Source: Burkholderiales bacterium (lineage in GTDB: Bacteria; Pseudomonadota; Gammaproteobacteria; Burkholderiales; Burkholderiaceae). From it: a DNA stretch of 5,537 nt. Below the pieces are notes generated by a model. The model was not told where the DNA came from. It did not search any database and saw only the letters and a list, made by a program, of their open reading frames with translations. This document shows positions 1-5,537 of this stretch, piece after piece. Positions within the stretch are counted from its first letter, which is position 1. Each line of letters begins with the position of its first letter. A program made the position numbers and the translations under genes. Where the stretch lies: NCBI GenBank assembly GCA_903643055.1, contig CAHJWV010000284.1, forward strand, positions 1 to 5,537, in the 5' to 3' direction.

Positions 1-1527
1 GAAGCCGTCGCCGCACCACAGGAAGTTGACCCGCACCCAGGCGCTGTCGCCGTCGTTGCCGTTGGTGCCGGCGCCACGGGCGTGTTCATGGTCGGCCGGG
101 TCCAGGCCGAGAATGCGCACCTTGACGCGGCCGAGTTCATCGCACCAGACCGGCTCGCCTTCGGGGCCGACCACCACGGCGGTCATCGGCGGCATCGCCG
201 GTTGATCGGTCTGCGGGTCCCAGGCCGGCACGATCGGCACATCGCGCCGCACGGCGATGAAGCGGTTGCTGTAGCGGTGGCCGTCGTCGTGCTCGGCTTG
301 CGCAGCGTCGTTGGATGCAGGGCGCCAATCGCGGATGTGGGCAAGGCTTGAAGCCAGCAGGCTTTGCGCGCGTTCGTTCAACTCGGCCGGCAGGTTGTTG
401 TGGGCTTCGTGGTGCAGGCTCAGCGTCACGTATTCGCGATCGGTCGGGGAGCGCAGGTCCAGCACCGGGTGACCGTCGATGCGGTTCCATTCGCACACGG
501 CCTGGGCGCGCACACCGCCGACGCCATGCAGGCAACTGGCGCGGAACTCGTGGCGTTGCATGGCCAGGCGGGTCAGGCGCTGGTGGTCGGCCCAGGAGTC
601 GCCGGCATGCGGCAGTTCGATGCGTGCGTCGACCAGCGCGCTGGCGAGCTCGTTGCCGCGCGTGCCTTGGTCGATGGCGCTGACGTCGCGGGTCAGGTCC
701 ATGCGCGAGGCTTCGTGGTCCCAGCTGCTGCGCGAGACGGCGCCGCTGACCAGCTCATGGGCGGGGGCCAGCAGGCCGATCGTGTCGCGCGGCTCGGTGC
801 CGTCGCGGCGATGGAACTTGAGGGTGCCGGCGCGGTTCTCGGGCAGCTGGCGGGCGTCGTCGAAGAGCACCAGTTGTTGCGCCGGAGGGCTGTTGGCAAG
901 AGAGGGGGCGCCATGGTTGTCGGGCGCGGCGCGGAAGAACCAGGCGATGCCGTGGCGCTTGAAGAGGTTGCGCAGGAAGTCGGCGTCGCTCTGATGGGCC
1001 TGGAAGGTCATCGCGCGCGGCGGGTAGCGGGATTCATCCAGGCCCAGCAGCAGGTAGTCGAAGGCGTGGGCGATGGCGGGGAAGCGCTTGCGCCAGCCAT
1101 CGAGCACGATGCGGGCGATCTCGGGCGCGCTCTTGTTCAGGAACACGCGGTTGCTGCGCCGCTGTTCCATCACCGCGAAGATGTCGCGGCCGGTGAGTTG
1201 CAAGGTGGTGACCGCACCATCGGACTGGCCTTGGCGCACGCCGGTGATGATGACGCTGAAGCGGCGCAGCGCGCCGGTGTCGGTGACGATCTGCACTTCG
1301 ATCGGCAGGCCGATCAGCTCTTGCAGCGGCAGGTCGGCGCGGGTGGCCAAGCAGGTCAGGTGGGCGGTGACGCCATCGCAGACGGCTTCGCTGATGTCCA
1401 CGTGCTGCGGCACCAGCGTGCCTTCGAACATCTGGGCCAGGTGGCCGGCAAAGCGCAGCCGGATGCCCCGGTTGCCTTGTTCGAAGGCGCGAGCGAACAG
1501 GTCGCTTGCGAGGGAGAGAAGGTTCAT
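1..1527 (-). CDS. vgrG: Type VI secretion system tip protein VgrG (partial, C-terminal end off the left edge)
   Basis: VgrG trimers form the spike at the tip of the type VI secretion tube and carry effectors into target cells. The visible 509 codons are open from the ATG at 1527 to base 1, so the gene continues out of the window; family members are usually about 600-1000 residues. Residues about 1-400 match the gp27-like hub (phage GPD family): an N-terminal beta domain with LTGRDIFAVME (111-121), then SRYPPRAMTFQ (166-176) and SDADFLRNLFKRHGIAWFFR (180-199), a hallmark stretch of VgrG proteins. DELGRVKVRILG (463-474) and DSAWVRVNFLW (494-504) mark the start of the gp5-like OB fold, after which the sequence stops. 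The start is supported by AGGGAG six bases upstream and by its fit to the family N-terminus. The gene lies 320 nt downstream of livM on the same strand and probably has its own promoter. Family assignment is firm. Whether the protein carries a C-terminal effector domain cannot be seen. Confidence 0.94.
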   Translation of the reverse strand, partial: MNLLSLASDLFARAFEQGNRGIRLRFAGHLAQMFEGTLVPQHVDISEAVCDGVTAHLTCLATRADLPLQELIGLPIEVQIVTDTGALRRFSVIITGVRQGQSDGAVTTLQLTGRDIFAVMEQRRSNRVFLNKSAPEIARIVLDGWRKRFPAIAHAFDYLLLGLDESRYPPRAMTFQAHQSDADFLRNLFKRHGIAWFFRAAPDNHGAPSLANSPPAQQLVLFDDARQLPENRAGTLKFHRRDGTEPRDTIGLLAPAHELVSGAVSRSSWDHEASRMDLTRDVSAIDQGTRGNELASALVDARIELPHAGDSWADHQRLTRLAMQRHEFRASCLHGVGGVRAQAVCEWNRIDGHPVLDLRSPTDREYVTLSLHHEAHNNLPAELNERAQSLLASSLAHIRDWRPASNDAAQAEHDDGHRYSNRFIAVRRDVPIVPAWDPQTDQPAMPPMTAVVVGPEGEPVWCDELGRVKVRILGLDPADHEHARGAGTNGNDGDSAWVRVNFLWCGDGF

Positions 1528-1533
1528 CGGGTG

Positions 1534-1539
1534 CTCCCT
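1534..1539 (-). promoter_or_regulatory. Ribosome binding site of vgrG
   Basis: AGGGAG on the minus strand lies six bases before the ATG at 1527. It supports this start over alternatives, since the open frame begins the recognisable VgrG N-terminus here. Confidence 0.7.
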
Positions 1540-1819
1540 GTGGGGATGGGGCTCGGCGCTAATCTACTCATGGCCGGGGCCCAGGGAAGGGGGAGCGCGA
1601 AGTTTAGGGAGGTCGAGGCCGATCCGGCATCCCGCCGATGGGCGAAGGGCGGTTCATTGGGTGGCTGTGGTGCCACTGGCATGAGCGGTAAGGGCATGCC
1701 GAGATACGAGCTACGGCCTGCCGCCGGTCTCGCACCCTCCGTTAAAACCGCCTTCTTCACAGCGGCTCACGCGCTGCTTCGCAAAACCGATCCACTGCTA
1801 TTCATTTGACGATGGCACG

Positions 1820-1840
1820 GGTGAGCCGGTGAGCTGGTGA
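1820..1840. repeat. Short tandem repeat, 8-bp unit, about 2.6 copies
   Basis: The plus strand reads GGTGAGCC, GGTGAGCT, GGTGA in tandem just downstream of the livM stop. It lies between two copies of TGACGAT (1807-1813 and 1838-1844). It is short, and chance or polymerase slippage is the likeliest origin; no function is suggested. Confidence 0.5.
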
Positions 1841-1847
1841 CGATCGG

Positions 1848-2798
1848 CTAACGCTTCTTGCGCCGCTGCTGCCAGGCACTCAGCTCGCCGACAATGCCTT
1901 TGCGGAAGGCGATCACGCACAGCACGAAGATCACACCGATGATCACGGTGACCCAGGAGCCGACGCGGTCGGCGAGAAAGTTTTGCAGGCCGATGATCGT
2001 AAAGGCGCCGATCACCGGGCCGGCGAAGGTGCCCAAGCCGCCAAGCAGCGTCATCAGAATGACTTCACCCGACAGCGACCAATGCACATCGGTCAAGGTG
2101 GCAAAGCCCAGCACCAGCGTCTTCATCGATCCGGCCAATCCCGCCAACGCGGTCGACAGCACGAAGGCGAGCAGCTTGTAGCGATCGACGTCGTAGCCGA
2201 GCGAGATGGCCCGGGCTTCGTTTTCACGGATGGCCTTCAGGACCTGGCCGAAGGGCGAGTGCACGATGCGGATCACGAAGGCGAACACAGCAACGAACAC
2301 CGCGAGCACGAGGTAGTACATCGTGATGTCGTTTTGCAGCGAGAGCAGGCCCAGCAGCTTGCCGCGCGGCACGCCTTGCAGGCCGTCTTCACCGCCGGTA
2401 AAGGGCACTTGCAGGCAGACGAACGCAATCATCTGCGCCATCGCGAGTGTGATCATCGCGAAGTAAATGCCTTGCCGGCGGATCGCGATCAGGCCGACCA
2501 GCAGGCCCATCACCGCCGCGGTCACTACCCCGGCCAGCACGCCCAGTTCCGGTGACCACCCGGCGCTGCGCACCAGCCAGCCGGTGGCATAGGCGGCCGA
2601 GCCGAGGAAGGCCGCATGGCCAAAGGACAGCAGGCCGGTGAAACCGAGCAGCAGATTGAATGCGCAAGCGAAGATTGCAAAGCACAGCGCCTTCATCATG
2701 AAGACCGGATAGATGCCGATGAATGGGGCCGCGAGCAGCACGATGAATACCGCGGCCCAGGCGCCGCGGGCGTAGCGTGCAGACGAGTCGCGGGGCAT
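1848..2798 (-). CDS. livM: Branched-chain amino acid type ABC transporter permease LivM
   Basis: This is the second inner-membrane permease of a LIV/HAAT-family importer; with LivH it forms the channel. The 316 residues are of usual length and complete. The protein is hydrophobic, with about eight to ten apparent membrane segments from residue 14 onward. Family motifs are NLLLGFTGLLSFGHAAFLG (48-66), the IRRQGIYFAMITLA stretch (106-119), GGEDGLQGVPRG (135-146), and the cytoplasmic coupling loop SPFGQVLKAIRENEARAISL (181-200) that contacts the ATPases. GGLGTFAGPVIGA (253-265) is also typical. The C-terminus is basic (QQRRKKR), consistent with a cytoplasmic tail. The ATG at 2798 is preceded by AAGGAGG at six bases, inside the end of livH, and only one base separates the livH stop from this start, implying translational coupling. 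It is the last visible gene of the operon. The substrate is not determined by this subunit's sequence; amino acid, amide, urea or aromatic-acid systems share it. Confidence 0.95.
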   Translation of the reverse strand: MPRDSSARYARGAWAAVFIVLLAAPFIGIYPVFMMKALCFAIFACAFNLLLGFTGLLSFGHAAFLGSAAYATGWLVRSAGWSPELGVLAGVVTAAVMGLLVGLIAIRRQGIYFAMITLAMAQMIAFVCLQVPFTGGEDGLQGVPRGKLLGLLSLQNDITMYYLVLAVFVAVFAFVIRIVHSPFGQVLKAIRENEARAISLGYDVDRYKLLAFVLSTALAGLAGSMKTLVLGFATLTDVHWSLSGEVILMTLLGGLGTFAGPVIGAFTIIGLQNFLADRVGSWVTVIIGVIFVLCVIAFRKGIVGELSAWQQRRKKR

Positions 2799-2799
2799 C

Positions 2800-3678
2800 T
2801 CAGGCCTCCTTCCCGAACAGGCCTGCGGGTCGGATCATCAGCACGATGGCCATGATCACGAAGACGACGATGCTCGATGCTTCGGGGTAAAACACCTTGG
2901 TCAGGCCTTCGATCACGCCCAGGCCGAGGCCGGTGAGGATGGAGCCGAGGATCGAGCTCATGCCGCCGATCACGACGACGGCAAACACCACGATGATCAG
3001 ATTGCTTCCCATCAGCGGCGTGATCTGAATCACCGGGGCCGCCAGCACGCCGGCCAGTGCCGCCAAGGCCGCGCCACCACCATAAGTCAGCATCACCATC
3101 AAGGGCACGTTGATGCCGAAGGCCTGCACCAGCGCCGGGTTTTCGGTGCCGGCGCGCAAGGTCGCGCCCAGGCGGGTCTTCTCGATCAGAAACCAGGTGC
3201 CGAGGCAGACCGTCAGCGAGGCCACGACGACCCAGGCGCGGTAGTTCGGCAGCACCATGAAGCCCAGTTGGGTGGCGCCGCGCAGTGCCTCAGGCACCGG
3301 ATAAGACTGGCCCGACACGCCGAACTGTTCGCGAAACAAGCCTTCGAAGATCAGCGCGATGCCGAAGGTCAGCAACAGCCCATAGAGCGGATCGAGCTTG
3401 TACATGTGCTTGAGCAGCGTGCGCTCGATCAGCACGCCGAGTGCTCCCACCACCAGCGGTGACAGCAGCAGCGCGGCCCAGTAGTTGATGCCGAAGGTCT
3501 CCAGCCCGTACCAGGCCGCATAGGCGCCGATCATGTACAGCGCACCGTGCGCGAAGTTGACGATGCCTAGTAGGCCGAAGATCACCGCCAGCCCCAGGCT
3601 CAACATCGCATAGAACGATCCATTGACCAGCCCGAGCATCAACTGGCCCATGAAGGCCTGGATCGGTATGCCGGTCAT
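2800..3678 (-). CDS. livH: Branched-chain amino acid type ABC transporter permease LivH
   Basis: This is the first inner-membrane permease of the LIV/HAAT importer, the partner of LivM. It is complete at 292 residues, the usual size for the family. The hydrophobic N-terminus runs into the signature LAVIFGLLGIVNFAHGALYM (30-49) and GAYAAWYG (51-58). IERTLLKHMYKLDPLYGLLL (84-103) and LTFGIALIFEGLFREQFG (103-120) are family-typical. The cytoplasmic coupling loop is TRLGATLRAGTENPALVQAF (168-187), followed by the later membrane segments with VFAVVVIGGMSSILGSILTG (231-250). The C-terminus IRPAGLFGKEA matches the usual RPxGLFG ending. The start at 3678 has a G-rich site, GGGGGG, four bases upstream, belonging to an intergenic repeat; an internal ATG at codon 10 (MGQLMLG) is an alternative start that would still keep all membrane segments. 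livH follows livK after 130 nt and precedes livM by 1 nt. Confidence 0.95.
   Translation of the reverse strand: MTGIPIQAFMGQLMLGLVNGSFYAMLSLGLAVIFGLLGIVNFAHGALYMIGAYAAWYGLETFGINYWAALLLSPLVVGALGVLIERTLLKHMYKLDPLYGLLLTFGIALIFEGLFREQFGVSGQSYPVPEALRGATQLGFMVLPNYRAWVVVASLTVCLGTWFLIEKTRLGATLRAGTENPALVQAFGINVPLMVMLTYGGGAALAALAGVLAAPVIQITPLMGSNLIIVVFAVVVIGGMSSILGSILTGLGLGVIEGLTKVFYPEASSIVVFVIMAIVLMIRPAGLFGKEA
2805..2811 (-). promoter_or_regulatory. Strong ribosome binding site of livM inside livH
   Basis: AAGGAGG on the minus strand overlaps the last codons of livH and sits six bases before the livM ATG. The livH TGA lies between the site and the start (TGAGATG), a typical arrangement for coupled translation of two permeases needed in equal amounts. 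Confidence 0.8.
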
Positions 3679-3719
3679 GGGGCCCCCCTGTCGCTACGCT
3701 CTTGCCCCCAAGGGGCGCC
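3679..3719. repeat. GC-rich intergenic repeat element carrying the livH ribosome binding site
   Basis: On the minus strand the element reads CCCC, TT, GGGGG, a 16-nt spacer (3689-3704), GGGGGG, CCCC, and then directly the livH ATG. The C and G tracts can pair in several alternative ways, including pairings that hide the GGGGGG acting as the livH Shine-Dalgarno sequence. From general knowledge, similar elements (C/G tracts around a core such as GAGCGTAGCGACA) are common between genes in Burkholderiales genomes. No second copy lies in this window, so the dispersed-repeat status is recalled rather than shown. Confidence 0.55.
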
Positions 3720-3752
3720 TCGCCAGATCCCGGGAGACCCGGGCTCGGCGAG
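3719..3752. repeat. Strong two-part palindromic hairpin between livK and livH (REP-like)
   Basis: Outer arms CTCGCC (3719-3724) and GGCGAG (3747-3752) enclose a small internal loop. Inner arms CCCGGG (3729-3734) and CCCGGG (3738-3743) close a three-base loop. All twelve pairs are perfect and eleven of them or more are stabilised by G-C stacking, so the RNA hairpin should be very stable. No T run follows on the minus strand, so it is not an intrinsic terminator. It starts 56 nt after the livK stop, where a 3' stabilising hairpin could keep livK mRNA more abundant than the permease message, as known for REP sequences after malE in E. coli. This role is inferred. Confidence 0.7.
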
Positions 3753-3808
3753 TGGCTGGATGGGCGCTTGGCCGGGCTTGCGCATCAGGGTTTGCGACTG
3801 GCTGCGAG

Positions 3809-5023
3809 TCATTTCCAGAGGCTGCACTTCGACTCGGCTTTTGTTGTCCATGCCGCCTCGCCCTTGAAAGTCTCGATGACCTTGTAATAGTCCCAAGGCT
3901 CGGTCGATTCCTTCGGTGTCTTGACCTGCATCAGGTACATGTCGTGCACCATGCGCCCGTCTTCGCGGATGAAGCCGCCCTTGGCATAGATGTCGTTGAT
4001 CTTGGTCTTCTTCATCTGGGCGATCACCTTGTCGGCATCGTCGGTGCCGGCGGCCTTGACGGCGCTGAGGTAATGCGCCGCGGCGGAATAGTCGGCCGCC
4101 TGCAGCGACGAGGGCATGCGCTTCATCTTCTCGAAGAAGCGCCGGCCCCAGGCGCGAGTCTCGGCGTCGCGGTTCCAGTACCAGCTGTCGGTCAGGTACA
4201 TGCCTTGGGTTGCGGCCAGGCCGAGCGAATGCACATCGTTGATGAACATCAGCAGGCCAGCTAATTTCATCGTTGATGTGATGCCGAATTCGTTCGCGGC
4301 CTTGATCGCGTTGATCGTGTCGCCCCCGGCGTTCGCCAGGCCCAGGATCTGTGCCCTGCTCGACTGCGCCTGCAGCAGGAACGACGAGAAGTCGCTTGCC
4401 GACAGCGGGTGCTTGACCGAGCCGACCACGTTGCCGCCCGCGGCCTTGACCACCGTTGCCGTGTCGTTCAGCAGCTGTGCCCCGAAGGCATAGTCCGCCT
4501 GCAGAAAGAACCAGCTCTTGCCACCCGCCTTCACGACCGCGTTGCCGGTGCCCTTCGCGAGAGAGACGGTGTCGTACGCGTAATGCACGGTGTAGGGTGA
4601 ACACTGCTCGTTGGTCAGCGCCGATGAAGCCGAGCCGATCGCGATCAAGGGCTTCTTCTTCTCCAGCGCGACCTTGGCCATCGCCAAGCTGGCACCTGAA
4701 TTGGTACCGGCAATCAGCAGGTCGACGCCTTGGGTATCGAACCATTCACGCGCTTTCGAGGCGGCCACGTCAGGCTTGTTTTGATGATCGGCCGAGACCA
4801 GCTCGATGGTCTTGCCATTGATCTTGCCGCCCGCGTCAGCGATGGCCATGCGGATCGCTTCAACGCCACCGGGCCCGTCGATGTCGGAATACAGGCCGGA
4901 CAGGTCGGTGATGATGCCAATGCGTATCACGTCGCCCGAGATCTGCGCCTGGGCCGCAGGTGCCGCGAAGGTTAAGGCGAAGGCGAGTGCAGAACAGGCG
5001 GCTGCGGGTTTTGTCAGTGTCAT
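3809..5023 (-). CDS. livK: Periplasmic substrate-binding protein of the LIV-type ABC importer
   Basis: This is the periplasmic receptor that delivers ligand to LivHM; it belongs to the type I periplasmic binding fold (Peripla_BP_6 / LivK family). The 404 residues are a normal length. A signal peptide is clear: basic start MTLTK, hydrophobic core to about residue 20, and a likely cut after AQA (26). The mature part opens with VIRIGIITDLSGLYSDIDGP (32-51), then GGVEAIRMAIADAGGKINGK (52-71) and LLIAGTNSGASLAMAKVA (102-119), the usual ligand-loop region. SASSALTNEQCSPYTVHYAY (131-150) and WFFLQADYAFG (171-181) follow. Mature cysteines 141 and 400 could form a disulfide. The start at 5023 is chosen over an upstream ATG at 5131 because AAGGAGA lies five bases before it and it begins the signal peptide; the longer form would overlap livF. 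The ligand is unknown: relatives bind branched-chain amino acids, amides or aromatic acids, and the motif pattern differs from classical E. coli LivJ/LivK. Confidence 0.95.
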   Translation of the reverse strand: MTLTKPAAACSALAFALTFAAPAAQAQISGDVIRIGIITDLSGLYSDIDGPGGVEAIRMAIADAGGKINGKTIELVSADHQNKPDVAASKAREWFDTQGVDLLIAGTNSGASLAMAKVALEKKKPLIAIGSASSALTNEQCSPYTVHYAYDTVSLAKGTGNAVVKAGGKSWFFLQADYAFGAQLLNDTATVVKAAGGNVVGSVKHPLSASDFSSFLLQAQSSRAQILGLANAGGDTINAIKAANEFGITSTMKLAGLLMFINDVHSLGLAATQGMYLTDSWYWNRDAETRAWGRRFFEKMKRMPSSLQAADYSAAAHYLSAVKAAGTDDADKVIAQMKKTKINDIYAKGGFIREDGRMVHDMYLMQVKTPKESTEPWDYYKVIETFKGEAAWTTKAESKCSLWK

Positions 5024-5028
5024 CGGGG

Positions 5029-5035
5029 TCTCCTT
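5029..5035 (-). promoter_or_regulatory. Ribosome binding site of livK
   Basis: AAGGAGA on the minus strand lies five bases before the ATG at 5023, within the 28-nt gap after livF. This near-consensus site fixes the livK start and argues against the longer frame that begins at 5131 inside livF. It also suits a binding protein made in excess over the membrane subunits. Confidence 0.85.
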
Positions 5036-5051
5036 GGAATGCGAAGAGAGC

Positions 5052-5537
5052 TCACACGCCCAGATAGTCATGGAGCTGGGCCATGCGTTGCGGCAGCTCG
5101 GCCTGGGTGAACTCTTGAAGGATGCGGCCATGTTCCATCACCAGGAAGCGGTCGGCCAGCGGCGCAGCAAAGCGGAAGTTCTGTTCGACCATCACGATGG
5201 TGTAGCCCTGGCCGCGAAGCAGGGTCACCATCTCGGCCAGCTTCTGAACGATCACCGGGGCCAGGCCTTCGGAGATCTCATCGAGCAGCAACAGCTTGGC
5301 GCCGGTGCGCAGAATGCGCGCGACCGCCAGCATCTGCTGCTCGCCACCGGAAAGCCGCGTCCCTTGGCTGTTGGCGCGCTCCTTCAGGTTCGGGAACATC
5401 GCATGGATCTGCGCCACGCTCATGCCGCCTTCGGTCAGGCGCGGCGGCAGCATCAGGTTCTCTTGGGTCGACAGGCTCGAGAAGATGCCGCGCTCTTCCG
5501 GGCAATAGCCGATGCCCAGCCGCGCGATGCGGTGCGT
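5052..5537 (-). CDS. livF: ABC transporter ATP-binding protein LivF (partial, N-terminal end off the right edge)
   Basis: This is one of the two cytoplasmic ATPases that drive the LIV-type importer. The visible 161 residues are the C-terminal two thirds of a protein normally about 235 residues long; Walker A lies beyond the right edge. Numbering from the edge, GIGYCPEERGIFSSLSTQEN (8-27) is the LivF-type segment after Walker A. The ABC signature is LSGGEQQM (62-69), Walker B is KLLLLDE (81-87) with catalytic E87, and the D-loop region is SEGLAP (89-94). The switch position reads VEQN (117-120), with Gln in place of the usual His; this is normal for LivF, as in the E. coli protein. DEISEGLAP rather than DEPSLGLAP is a subfamily variation. 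livK follows after 28 nt, so the two are surely co-transcribed. The partner ATPase LivG is expected just upstream, outside the window. UrtE-type urea ATPases are the main alternative but fit less well. Confidence 0.95.
   Translation of the reverse strand, partial: THRIARLGIGYCPEERGIFSSLSTQENLMLPPRLTEGGMSVAQIHAMFPNLKERANSQGTRLSGGEQQMLAVARILRTGAKLLLLDEISEGLAPVIVQKLAEMVTLLRGQGYTIVMVEQNFRFAAPLADRFLVMEHGRILQEFTQAELPQRMAQLHDYLGV

Larger units (their letters stand above)
1528..1847. other. Intergenic region between livM and vgrG, no convincing gene
   Basis: This 320-nt stretch holds no ORF with protein-like composition and a ribosome binding site. It should contain the end of the liv transcript and the vgrG promoter, but neither is clear. 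A weak hairpin on the minus strand (arms 1746-1751 and 1762-1767, 10-nt loop, one G-U pair) is followed by only four T residues, so it is at best a poor terminator. Possible -10 boxes such as TAAACT and TAGATT lack a credible -35 at proper spacing, and no GG-N10-GC sigma-54 site was found. Near livM there is a short 8-bp tandem repeat (1820-1840). Confidence 0.6.

Noticed and set aside
1670..1690. Sigma-54 promoter candidate around TGGCAC on the minus strand upstream of vgrG
   Set aside because: No GC is found at the required ten-base spacing after GG, so the -12 element is missing.
1524..1760. A 78-codon minus-strand frame that begins with GTG and ends in an ATGA overlap with the vgrG start
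   Set aside because: The overlap looks like coupling, but there is no ribosome binding site before the GTG, the product is Pro/Ala/Ser-rich without structure, and it uses codons such as TTA and AGA that neighbours avoid. Most likely a chance frame.
364..1809. A 481-codon plus-strand open frame opposite vgrG and the intergenic gap
   Set aside because: Its product is a low-complexity Ala/Gly/Val/Gln mixture without family resemblance, and it mirrors the codon bias of the GC-rich vgrG on the other strand, which has clear VgrG motifs and a ribosome binding site.
1740..1850. Possible integron attC-like site (GTTAAAAC on one side, GGCTAACG on the other)
   Set aside because: The core triplets face the wrong way for attC (RYYYAAC ... 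GTTRRRY), no inner paired arms are visible, and no integrase or cassette array is present.
3675..4745. A 356-codon minus-strand frame overlapping livK and the livK-livH gap
   Set aside because: It is the shifted frame of livK: Arg/Gly-rich, no motif, and fully overlapped by a gene with a signal peptide and clear family sequence.
5024..5131. N-terminal extension of livK to an ATG at 5131
   Set aside because: The extra residues overlap livF coding sequence and place the signal peptide internally, while the ATG at 5023 has a near-consensus ribosome binding site.
5181..5187. Gln instead of His at the switch position of LivF
   Set aside because: It looks like a lost catalytic residue, but VEQN is the normal sequence in LivF proteins including that of E. 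coli.

Overview
The window holds five genes, all on the minus strand. The DNA is visibly GC-rich, with mostly G or C at third codon positions, and the protein families and intergenic repeat style fit a betaproteobacterium of the order Burkholderiales. That placement is an inference; the sequence contains no rRNA or other taxonomic marker.

The right two thirds (1848-5537) is most of a branched-chain amino acid type (LIV/HAAT) ABC importer operon. In transcription order it reads livF (ATPase, 5' end beyond the right edge), livK (periplasmic binding protein), livH (permease) and livM (permease). The partner ATPase livG is not in the window and is expected upstream of livF. The genes are tightly packed (28 nt between livF and livK, 1 nt between livH and livM), except for a 130-nt gap between livK and livH. 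That gap holds a strong GC-rich hairpin and a G/C-tract repeat that supplies the livH ribosome binding site. LivK would capture the substrate in the periplasm, LivH and LivM form the membrane channel, and LivF with LivG power import. The true substrate cannot be read from sequence: this family carries branched-chain amino acids, amides, urea and aromatic acids.

The left part (1-1527) is the N-terminal 509 codons of a VgrG, the type VI secretion spike protein. It runs off the left edge just as its OB-fold/spike region begins. A 320-nt gap with no convincing gene separates it from livM. The two blocks are functionally unrelated, so this looks like a vgrG locus inserted or lying next to a housekeeping-type transporter operon. 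Any associated effector or immunity genes would be beyond the left edge.

I see no tRNA, rRNA, CRISPR array, transposase or integrase. I also see no clearly undescribed system. The most interesting local signal is the repeat and hairpin between livK and livH.
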